Source: an uncultured Eubacterium sp. (GTDB lineage: Bacteria > Bacillota > Clostridia > Oscillospirales > Acutalibacteraceae). From it: DNA of 64,000 nt. Position 1 is the first letter of the stretch, and every line of letters starts with the position of its first letter. A program made the translations under genes and the position numbers. The DNA lies in NCBI RefSeq assembly GCF_945980375.1, contig NZ_CAMFQO010000003.1, forward strand, positions 31,064 through 95,063. Reading direction: 5' to 3'. The notes under the pieces were generated by a model, which had not been told where the DNA came from, did not search any database, and worked only from the letters and a program-made list of their open reading frames with translations. Of this stretch, positions 1 through 5,779 are shown in pieces.

Positions 1-114
1 TACTCTTGATGAAAATTCAAAATATCTGTGATTGACAGACTTTAGCTCAACGGTAATAACGTAGCCGTCAATTTCCTTTTGAGCTCTGCCAAAACCGGTC
101 ATTGATTTTATCAT
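1..114 (-). CDS. yicC: YicC/YloC family endoribonuclease, N-terminal fragment
   Basis: Only the first 38 codons are inside the window; the gene runs off the left edge. The start is ATG at 114, preceded by the ribosome-binding site AAAGGGG at good spacing. The visible protein begins MIKSMTGFGRA and continues with VELKSVNHRYFE, the two conserved opening blocks of the YicC family. Members are RNA-binding endoribonucleases linked to stationary-phase and stress physiology; in Clostridia and bacilli the gene usually precedes remA, gmk and rpoZ. A promoter lies just upstream. Identification rests on the N-terminal signature alone, but this signature is very characteristic. Confidence 0.85.
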   Translation of the reverse strand, partial: MIKSMTGFGRAQKEIDGYVITVELKSVNHRYFEFSSRV

Positions 115-140
115 GGCAATCCCCTTTCCTAAATAATAAA

Positions 141-169
141 ATTATATATTTATTCAAATTATAAGTCAA
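141..169 (-). promoter_or_regulatory. sigma-A promoter for yicC
   Basis: On the minus strand TTGACT (164-169) and TATAAT (141-146) are separated by exactly 17 bases. The predicted start leaves a short leader to the yicC ATG. Confidence 0.75.
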
Positions 170-213
170 CATTTTGTTAACAGTTTGTTTACAATTTTAA
201 TATTATATTTACA

Positions 214-236
214 AAAGCCCCGTAAAACGAGGCTTT
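214..236 (-). terminator. intrinsic terminator after the 249-899 gene
   Basis: A nine-pair stem with one mismatch (AAAGCC.CG with CG.GGCTTT) and loop TAAAA lies just past the stop codon of the minus-strand gene. It is followed on the minus strand by TTTTG and AT-rich sequence. Confidence 0.65.
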
Positions 237-248
237 AATATAAAATAT

Positions 249-899
249 TTAGTTTTGTGATACTTGAACTGTTGTTGATATAGTAGTAGATTCGGTAGTA
301 GTAATTGTAGTTTCCTCTGCTGCCATTAATCCCGTATATCCCCTGTGAATAATCTCTGTATTTTCGTCATAAAAACCTAAATCCATCAATGTCGGCAAAA
401 CACCGTTGTTAAGCAAATCGGAATTAGCGTCCTCATCAATGATTTGATATGCGGTTGTTGATTTGTCGACATATCTCAATGCATCCTGCATACCTTCAAT
501 ACCATTAACCTCAACACCGTCAACAAAAATATACATTCCCTTTACAACAATAGTACCGGCATATGCCTCCTGTATTGATGTTGTTGTTTCGGTTGTAGTT
601 TGCTTTGCGGCAGTTTCCTTTTCGTTGCCAAAGCTGATGTTTCCTGTTAAATACAGAACACCAAAAACAACAGCGATAACAATGATAAAAATAACAATTA
701 TAATAGGTTTATTACTCTTTTTATTTGGATCCTTTTTGAATCTGTGCCTTTCAAGTGTAGGCTTGTTGTTTGTAATATGAGTTTCATTCATATCAACATT
801 TGTTACGCCATCCTGATATGAAGCATCACTTTTTTTATGTACAACAAGAGGTGCATCAAGTGCTTCCTCTACAATATCGTTTTTCTTTTCTTCAGCCAT
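249..899 (-). CDS. single-pass membrane protein with Thr-rich linkers and an ExbD-like extracellular domain
   Basis: A 216-residue protein of unknown function. A hydrophilic, acidic cytoplasmic N-terminus of about 65 residues leads through a Lys/Arg-rich stretch into one transmembrane helix (about 66-86). Outside the membrane come a Thr/Glu-rich linker (about 95-108), a compact domain (about 112-190) and a second Thr-rich tail. The domain has the pattern VVKGMYIFVDGVEV, helix, IIDEDANS, TLMDLGF, which recalls the ExbD/TolR periplasmic fold (strand, glycine turn, helix, strand with a D-x-N/D motif). That likeness is weak and only inferred. It lies 3 nt downstream of nanA and could be transcribed with it. 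Confidence 0.6.
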   Translation of the reverse strand: MAEEKKNDIVEEALDAPLVVHKKSDASYQDGVTNVDMNETHITNNKPTLERHRFKKDPNKKSNKPIIIVIFIIVIAVVFGVLYLTGNISFGNEKETAAKQTTTETTTSIQEAYAGTIVVKGMYIFVDGVEVNGIEGMQDALRYVDKSTTAYQIIDEDANSDLLNNGVLPTLMDLGFYDENTEIIHRGYTGLMAAEETTITTTESTTISTTVQVSQN

Positions 900-901
900 A
901 A

Positions 902-1819
902 TTATTCTCCTAATTCATTTAATTGAGCAACATATTTTTCGATTTTTTCAACTATCGCAGAAATTTTTTCATCATTTTCTACCGGTAAAAACGGAGATCT
1001 CGGGACACCGGCATCAATACCGAAACGTCTTGAAATTACATTTTTAGCTGCACCGTAAAGTGACGGAAGACTGATTAAATCAAAAATAACATCATTGATT
1101 TTGTACTGAAGTTCTTTAGCTTTGTCAATTTTGTTTTGATTAATAAGCTCATCAAGCTTAACAAAAAGCTCGGGCATAGTTCCGTATGTTCCGCCTATAC
1201 CTGCATTCGCTCCCATTAATCTTCCGCCGAGGTACTGTTCATCAGAGCCGTTAAATATGATAAAGTCGTCACCTGCGACTGTTCTGTATCTTTCCATATT
1301 ATATACAGGTTCCTCGGAATTCTTAATGCCTATTACCTTTGGATTTTTGGCCATTCGTTCAAACAAATCAAGCGGAAGGTTAAATGATGTAAGCTGTGGG
1401 ATATTGTAAATAATAAAAGGTAAATCGGTAGAATCAATTATCCCGTTCCAATGCTTTTCTACGCTTGCGGGAGAAAGATGATAGTATACCGACGGAACTG
1501 CAGAAACAGCGTCAACACCGATTTTTTCAGCATGCCTTGCAAGGCGTATGCTCTCCTTTGTTCCTGCGCATCCAACATGAACGATAACAGTGAAATCGCC
1601 ATCTGCAGCATCCATTACCGCTTCGGCAACCTGCATCCTCTCCTCTGTCGAAAGAAGAAAGCCCTCGCCTGTTGATCCGCAAACATAAACACCCTTGACA
1701 CCCTTGCTCTTGTATATTCTAACAAGCTTCTTGATGGCATCAACATTTATTTCGTCATTTTTGTCGTAAATAGTATTAAGTGCGACAAATATACCCTTAA
1801 ATTTTTCTAAATCTCTCAT
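902..1819 (-). CDS. nanA: N-acetylneuraminate lyase (DHDPS superfamily)
   Basis: Cleaves sialic acid to N-acetylmannosamine and pyruvate in the cytosol. The 305-residue TIM-barrel protein carries the family marks at the expected places: GSTGE at 48-52 for pyruvate binding, Tyr138 in YNIP, and the Schiff-base Lys166 in IGIKN. E. coli NanA uses Tyr137 and Lys165. I start it at ATG 1819 (MRDLEKFKG), 8 bases after a GGTG site; ATG 1825 is a close alternative. An upstream start at 1891 would add a 24-residue hydrophobic extension through the divergent promoter and is unlikely. It is divergent from nanE-nanK, which complete the route to GlcNAc-6-P. Confidence 0.93.
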   Translation of the reverse strand: MRDLEKFKGIFVALNTIYDKNDEINVDAIKKLVRIYKSKGVKGVYVCGSTGEGFLLSTEERMQVAEAVMDAADGDFTVIVHVGCAGTKESIRLARHAEKIGVDAVSAVPSVYYHLSPASVEKHWNGIIDSTDLPFIIYNIPQLTSFNLPLDLFERMAKNPKVIGIKNSEEPVYNMERYRTVAGDDFIIFNGSDEQYLGGRLMGANAGIGGTYGTMPELFVKLDELINQNKIDKAKELQYKINDVIFDLISLPSLYGAAKNVISRRFGIDAGVPRSPFLPVENDEKISAIVEKIEKYVAQLNELGE

Positions 1820-1856
1820 TTTCATCACCAAAAAAATAATATCACATAAATTATAC

Positions 1857-1880
1857 ATTTTCAATATTAATGTTGAAAAT
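1857..1880. promoter_or_regulatory. shared operator between nanA and nanE
   Basis: Perfect 8-bp inverted repeat ATTTTCAA (1857-1864) and TTGAAAAT (1873-1880) with an 8-base centre. The right arm contains the -35 of the nanE promoter, and the complement of the left arm supplies a TTGAAA -35 for nanA (17 bases before TATTAT on the minus strand). One repressor bound here could shut both units. No regulator gene is visible nearby. Confidence 0.6.
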
Positions 1881-1901
1881 ATGTAAATCACTTGCTATAA
1901 T
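1873..1901 (+). promoter_or_regulatory. nanE-nanK promoter, apparently giving a leaderless mRNA
   Basis: TTGAAA (1873-1878), 17 bases, then an extended TG-n-TATAAT (-10 at 1896-1901). The expected transcription start, 6-7 bases further, falls on the A of the nanE ATG (1908). Confidence 0.7.
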
Positions 1902-1907
1902 TAATTT

Positions 1908-2600
1908 ATGGAAAAGAATACTAAAATTTTAGAACAAATTAAAGGCGGATTAATTGTCTCATGTCAGGCATTGCCGCATGAGCCCCTTTATGACTCTTAC
2001 ATTATGTCCAAAATGGCATATGCAGCTATGCTCGGCGGTGCCGTTGGCATCAGAGCAAATACAATAGTTGATATTTTGGCAATAAGAAAAAGAGTTGATT
2101 TACCGATAATCGGTATTATTAAGCAGGAATATAACGGCAGTGATGTGTATATCACTCCGACAATGGATGAAGTGGATGCTCTTGTTGAAATAGGTTGTGA
2201 CATTATAGCAACCGATGCAACAAATCGTATTAGACCAAACGGAAAAACCTTTGAGGATTTTTTCAGCGAGGTCAGAGCAAAATATCCAAATCAACTATTT
2301 ATGGCTGACACCTCGTGCTTTGAGGAGGGACAGCTTGCTGAAAGGCTTGGTTTTGACCTGATCGGTACAACTATGGCAGGTTATACCCCATACACAAAGG
2401 GTAGATCTTTACCTGATTTGGAGCTTATTGAAAAGTATTCAAAGGAGCTTAACGTACCTATTATTGCCGAGGGTGGAATATGGTCACCCGAAGACTTAAA
2501 GAACGTATACAAGGCGGGTGCATTCAGTGCTGTTTGCGGAACAGCTATAACAAGACCTATGGATATTACAAAGCGTTTTGTCAAGGCATTAGATGAATAA
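1908..2600 (+). CDS. nanE: N-acetylmannosamine-6-phosphate 2-epimerase
   Basis: Converts ManNAc-6-P to GlcNAc-6-P in sialic-acid catabolism. The 230-residue TIM-barrel protein has the NanE opening KGGLIVSCQALPHEP, the GGAVGIRAN block near 45, the IIATDATNR block, and C-terminal IIAEGGIWSPED plus AGAFSAVCGTAITRP. The ATG at 1908 is the first codon after an in-frame TAA (1902) and no Shine-Dalgarno sequence precedes it. Together with the promoter position this suggests a leaderless transcript. nanK follows 27 nt later. Confidence 0.93.
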   Translation: MEKNTKILEQIKGGLIVSCQALPHEPLYDSYIMSKMAYAAMLGGAVGIRANTIVDILAIRKRVDLPIIGIIKQEYNGSDVYITPTMDEVDALVEIGCDIIATDATNRIRPNGKTFEDFFSEVRAKYPNQLFMADTSCFEEGQLAERLGFDLIGTTMAGYTPYTKGRSLPDLELIEKYSKELNVPIIAEGGIWSPEDLKNVYKAGAFSAVCGTAITRPMDITKRFVKALDE

Positions 2601-2627
2601 TTATAATACCAAAGGATGTGTTATGAT

Positions 2628-3509
2628 ATGAGAATATTAGCATTTGATATAGGCGGTACTTTTATTAAGTATGCTTTATGTAATGATAATTTTGAATTAA
2701 CCGAAAAGAATAAAATTCCAACCAATGCCAAGCAAGGCGGTCAGGTAATTATTCAGCGAATTATTGATATTATCGAAAGCTATGAAAATATCGATAGAGT
2801 TGCTATTTCCACCGCAGGTCAGGTTGACAGCGAGCACGGTGTTGTTGTTTATTCAACCGATAACATTCCATACTACACAGGAATGATGGTAAAAAGCCTT
2901 ATTGAAAACAAAACAGGTATTCCCACCTTTGTTGAAAATGATGTTAATGCCGCTGCTTTAGGTGAGGCTCACTTTGGTGCAGCCAAGGGCGAAAATGATT
3001 TTATATGCTTAACACTCGGAACCGGTGTCGGTGGTGCTATTTTCCTAAATAATAAGCTATATAAGGGCTCTGCATCTGCGGCAGGTGAAATCGGTCATAT
3101 GGTTATTCATGCGGGAGGCAGACAGTGTACTTGTGGCGGTGAAGGATGCTTTGAATGTTATGCTTCGGCTAATGCGTTAATTAAGGCAGTTAATAAGATT
3201 TCAGATGAGCCGCTTGACGCCTTTCAGATATTCCAAAAGGAAAATATGCAAAGACCTGAAATAAGATCGGAAATTGACAAATGGATTGACGAAATTATTA
3301 TCGGTCTTATGAATTTGATTTATATTTTCAATCCCCCGCTTATTGTCATCGGCGGCGGTATTATGAATGAAGATTACATCATTGAACTTATTGACAGAAA
3401 GATTTACAGCAGACTTATGAAAAGCTTTAAGAATGTTAGAATTGAAAGAAGTCAAAAAGGTAATGATTCTGCGCTGTTGGGCGTTGCTTACGAGGCTTCA
3501 AAGCTTTAA
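2628..3509 (+). CDS. nanK: N-acetylmannosamine kinase, ROK family
   Basis: Phosphorylates ManNAc to ManNAc-6-P, the step between NanA and NanE. A 293-residue ROK kinase: the phosphate loop DIGGT lies at 7-11, the sugar-site ENDVNAAALGE and GTGVGGA follow, and the zinc motif is H-x(n)-CTCGGEGCFECYAS with GEIGH just before it. I start it at ATG 2628 because AAGGATGTG at 2612-2620 pairs well with the 16S tail at 7-nt spacing; an in-frame ATG at 2616 lies inside that site. ROK proteins also include glucokinases and repressors. The absence of a DNA-binding domain and the nan context favour NanK. Confidence 0.9.
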   Translation: MRILAFDIGGTFIKYALCNDNFELTEKNKIPTNAKQGGQVIIQRIIDIIESYENIDRVAISTAGQVDSEHGVVVYSTDNIPYYTGMMVKSLIENKTGIPTFVENDVNAAALGEAHFGAAKGENDFICLTLGTGVGGAIFLNNKLYKGSASAAGEIGHMVIHAGGRQCTCGGEGCFECYASANALIKAVNKISDEPLDAFQIFQKENMQRPEIRSEIDKWIDEIIIGLMNLIYIFNPPLIVIGGGIMNEDYIIELIDRKIYSRLMKSFKNVRIERSQKGNDSALLGVAYEASKL

Positions 3510-3521
3510 TAAACAAAAAAT

Positions 3522-3546
3522 TGCTCCCGACTAATCATCGGGAGCA
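3522..3546. terminator. bidirectional terminator between nanK and the minus-strand RNA
   Basis: Perfect 9-bp stem TGCTCCCGA/TCGGGAGCA with a 7-base loop. On the minus strand it is followed by ATTTTTTG, a strong terminator. On the plus strand the T-run is weak, so its main client is probably the RNA arriving from 3964. Confidence 0.85.
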
Positions 3547-3560
3547 TAACTATATTTACT

Positions 3561-3678
3561 TGTACATTGGACTATACCTCAAAAATTAATTTTTGAAAAA
3601 TACTACTTAGCCCATTGGAATTTACCTCTTTATACTAATAATCAAAATCAAACTATTTAGTACATCGGAGTTTACCTC
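3561..3678 (-). repeat. three 20-base repeats at 48-50 base spacing, each a ribosome-site plus minimal ORF
   Basis: Copies lie at 3561-3580, 3609-3628 and 3659-3678 (minus strand GAGGTAAACTCCGATGTACT and variants). Each has GAGGT, an 8-base gap, ATG and an early stop: ATG TAC TAA, ATG GGC TAA and ATG TAC AAG TAA. The repeat is seen directly; its role is unknown. Confidence 0.75.
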
Positions 3679-3877
3679 TTTCAAAATTATAGGTTGAATT
3701 TTAAGAGCCATCTACTCTGATTATCTGCAGGAAAATAATCTTATATATCCTTATTATTAAGTTTTTACGACACCTATAAGTATTTATCCAACCCTGCAAT
3801 AACTATTTAATTCATCTGATAAGATACCGGTCGGTGATTAATTCCGTTTTAATACTCTCAACCGTTAGTTCCGTTAT

Positions 3878-3925
3878 TTATTGGAATACTGTATAGGTGG
3901 CTGAATTATCAATCTGAAGTTTCAT
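3878..3925 (-). CDS. 15-residue leader-type peptide inside the candidate RNA
   Basis: ATG at 3925 follows AAAGGAGG with ideal 8-nt spacing and encodes MKLQIDNSATYTVFQ before TAA at 3878. The start region can fold into two exclusive hairpins: CTGAAG/CTTCAG with ATG in the loop, or GGCTGAA/TTCAGCC. This is the best Shine-Dalgarno sequence in the neighbourhood, so translation is likely. The peptide matches nothing I recognise. Confidence 0.5.
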   Translation of the reverse strand: MKLQIDNSATYTVFQ

Positions 3926-3970
3926 ATCTTCAGCCTCCTTTCCTTCGAACCCTCTCTTAAGTTCAACTAA

Positions 3971-3999
3971 ATAGTAGCATACTTTTTAGTAAAAGTCAA
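3971..3999 (-). promoter_or_regulatory. sigma-A promoter of the candidate RNA
   Basis: Minus-strand TTGACT (3994-3999), 17 bases, TACTAT (3971-3976). It is divergent from the DUF1292 promoter. An AT-rich 8-bp inverted repeat AACATTTT/AAAATGTT (4011-4018, 4032-4039) lies between the two. Confidence 0.7.
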
Positions 4000-4057
4000 T
4001 AGTTTTTTTCAACATTTTTCAAAAAATATATAAAATGTTACAAAAGAAAGAAGCCTA

Positions 4058-4087
4058 TTGACTAATTTATATATTATATATTATAAT
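4058..4087 (+). promoter_or_regulatory. promoter of the DUF1292 gene
   Basis: TTGACT (4058-4063), 18 bases, TATAAT (4082-4087), about 20 bases before the start codon. Confidence 0.7.
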
Positions 4088-4107
4088 GACAAAAAGGAGT
4101 GATAAAT

Positions 4108-4425
4108 ATGGATAACGAAGAAATTTACGAGCCTGATCTCCTCTCTGTTACCGATGAGGACGGAAACGAGATTGTTTTTGAATTGCTTGAAAGATACGAA
4201 ACAGATGACGATGTTTATGTTGCAATAACCGAGTATCACGATGTTGCACAGGATATCGTTGAGGCTGATTATGAGGTAATTATCCTTAAGGTTGTTGAGG
4301 ATGAAAACGGTGATGAGTATCTTGAAGAAATTCAGGATGAAATGGAATACGAGCAGATTTCCGACATCTTAATGGCTAAGGTTGAGGAAAAATATGATGT
4401 AGAGTATTTTGAACCTGAACAGTAA
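4108..4425 (+). CDS. DUF1292 (YrzB-type) acidic protein
   Basis: A 105-residue, strongly acidic soluble protein. The core DEDGNEIVFELLERYETDDDVYVAI matches the DUF1292 pattern (acidic turn, D-x-G-x-E, two beta strands, then Y-V-x-I). Its function is unknown; in many Firmicutes it lies near yrrK, yrzL, alaS or ruvX. I start it at ATG 4108, 7 bases after AAGGAGTGAT; a GTG at 4099 lies inside that binding site. It has its own promoter and is followed by the probable 6S RNA. Confidence 0.85.
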   Translation: MDNEEIYEPDLLSVTDEDGNEIVFELLERYETDDDVYVAITEYHDVAQDIVEADYEVIILKVVEDENGDEYLEEIQDEMEYEQISDILMAKVEEKYDVEYFEPEQ

Positions 4426-4454
4426 TAATTTTTATAACTATTCATAAAATAATA

Positions 4455-4644
4455 ATGTCTGCGCATCTCGACAACCTATCGCCAAATAACCCGAACAAAC
4501 AATTTTTAATGGGAACTAAGCTCCGATTTATGTGATGCAGACCTCCCTACTTTGTAGGACGCTGGGAGCACTGATTACATCGGGCAGTAACCCACCTGCT
4601 TTAACCGCAGGTTATATTCGGCATAGGCGGATGCGTGGATAAAA
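4455..4644 (+). ncRNA. ssrS: probable 6S RNA
   Basis: About 190 nt between the DUF1292 gene and a strong terminator. The ends pair: CGCATC with GATGCG, CCTAT with ATAGG, and CCGAA with TTCGG. A large asymmetric central bubble follows; its 3' side carries the hairpin CCTGC/GCAGG (about 4592-4614). A terminal rod follows, CTCCGAT/ATCGGG, CTCCC/GGGAG and CTAC/GTAG. A closing stem, open bubble with a hairpin on its 3' side, and a terminal stem is the 6S architecture that mimics an open promoter and binds sigma-A polymerase. I matched it by shape, not by alignment; another structured RNA is possible. Confidence 0.6.
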
Positions 4645-4669
4645 AAACGGCGGCACGTAGCCGCCGTTT
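4645..4669. terminator. bidirectional terminator between the 6S-like RNA and the SDR gene
   Basis: Perfect 10-bp stem AAACGGCGGC/GCCGCCGTTT with loop ACGTA. It is flanked by A-runs on the left and T-runs on the right, so it serves both converging transcripts. Confidence 0.9.
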
Positions 4670-4677
4670 ATTTTTTA

Positions 4678-5697
4678 TTATTCGCCCTTCATTTCAAGAA
4701 GCTTTGCCTTACCCTCAAAGGAGTCCTTTGAAAGCTTGATAGAATCGAAGATAGCCGCCTCAATATCGTCAGGAGTACAACCAAGCTCCTTGGTGTCGTC
4801 AGTAGGAATGAAAAGATTCATGCCCATAATATCAGCAAGACCAACAGGATCAATTCCTGATTCAACATTTCTCTTTGCATAATCCTTTCTCATAACGAGA
4901 CCGAAAGCCTGGAATGTCCACTTTGGAACATCAACAATCTTTCTGTCAGGAATTCCATCCATTGCTCTGTAAACAATCTTAAGGAATTCTCTCCAAGTCA
5001 TATTGTAGCAGGAAATGCCATATGCTCTTGCGCCCTTAACCTGCTCTGCAGCACCAACAATAGCCTCACCAACCTGGCGAACTGTAAGCATTGCTGTGCC
5101 TCCCTTTGGATACATGGTGAAAGGCATTTTTTCAAATCTTTGAAGCTGTTCAATAAGGATAACCCAAACAGGTCTTCTGCCCGGCTGTGTACCGAATATG
5201 TACGGAAGCTCAAGAACACCGACGCCCATATTTTCATCAGCATACTTAAATGCAACCTCTTCCTGATCAATCCTTGAACGGATATATGGATGCTTTTCGC
5301 AAAGCTTCATATCAGGACGCTCCTTTGCAAGCCATGCAAAGTATGAACCAAGAACAACACAACGCTTAACACCGCATTTTTTAGCCATAGCAAGACATCT
5401 GTCAACCGGGTCAATATTGTACTTTTTGTATGCTTCGTATACAGGAGCAGGAAATTCAACTCTTTCATCAACACCTGCAGCATAAACAAATGCATCAACA
5501 CCTGTCATTGCCTTTTCAAGCTCTTCATCTGTAAGCTCAAGGAAATTGCCGAATTCAATTTCCATTTCCTCCGGAATAGGAGCACCTTCCGGTAGAGGTG
5601 GAAGAGCAATAGTCTTTACCTTGTGTCCTCTGTCAATAAAAATTTGTGCGGCAGCCGAGCCAAGAAGACCGGTACCACCGAAAATCAATACGTTCAT
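4678..5697 (-). CDS. NAD(P)-dependent epimerase/dehydratase family protein (extended-SDR-like)
   Basis: A 339-residue Rossmann-fold protein. The nucleotide-binding loop GGTGLLG is at 8-14 and VDAFVYAAGVDER (about 66-78) holds the Asn/Ala-Ala-Gly region. The usual catalytic Tyr-x3-Lys appears as YIRSR, with Arg in place of Lys, so the classical active site may be altered. ELPYIFGTQPG (about 164-174) is the substrate-side block. The substrate is unknown. It stands alone between two terminators, with ATG 5697 preceded by GGAGGG. Confidence 0.75.
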   Translation of the reverse strand: MNVLIFGGTGLLGSAAAQIFIDRGHKVKTIALPPLPEGAPIPEEMEIEFGNFLELTDEELEKAMTGVDAFVYAAGVDERVEFPAPVYEAYKKYNIDPVDRCLAMAKKCGVKRCVVLGSYFAWLAKERPDMKLCEKHPYIRSRIDQEEVAFKYADENMGVGVLELPYIFGTQPGRRPVWVILIEQLQRFEKMPFTMYPKGGTAMLTVRQVGEAIVGAAEQVKGARAYGISCYNMTWREFLKIVYRAMDGIPDRKIVDVPKWTFQAFGLVMRKDYAKRNVESGIDPVGLADIMGMNLFIPTDDTKELGCTPDDIEAAIFDSIKLSKDSFEGKAKLLEMKGE

Positions 5698-5779
5698 AAT
5701 ACCCTCCCGTATCTAAAATAATTTAACATTATTATAATACTACATATTTTTCCATTCGTCAATAAATAAATATCATTGT

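Larger units (their letters stand above)
3522..3964 (-). ncRNA. candidate structured RNA with 15-codon ORF and three minimal-ORF repeats
   Basis: This 590-base stretch has no conventional gene, but its minus strand looks like a self-contained transcription unit: promoter at 3971-3999, predicted start near 3964, strong terminator at 3522-3546, about 440 nt. Near the 5' end AAAGGAGG sits 8 nt before an ATG (3925) opening a 15-codon ORF. A paired element CACCTATA...GTATT (3885-3899) with AATAC...TATAGGTG (3771-3784) closes a long-range 13-bp helix. Three copies of a 20-base unit near the 3' end each place GAGGT 8 nt before ATG followed by stop after 2-3 codons. I do not recognise an RNA family. 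Confidence 0.6.

Noticed and set aside
1820..1891. N-terminal extension of nanA starting at 1891
   Set aside because: It would add 24 hydrophobic residues, run through the divergent promoter and operator, and has no ribosome site; the family begins at the 1819 start.
3626..3711. 29-codon minus-strand ORF (MALKIQPIIL...) running through one of the repeats
   Set aside because: Only AGAG precedes it at poor spacing, and the other repeats do not keep this frame; an ORF by chance is more likely.
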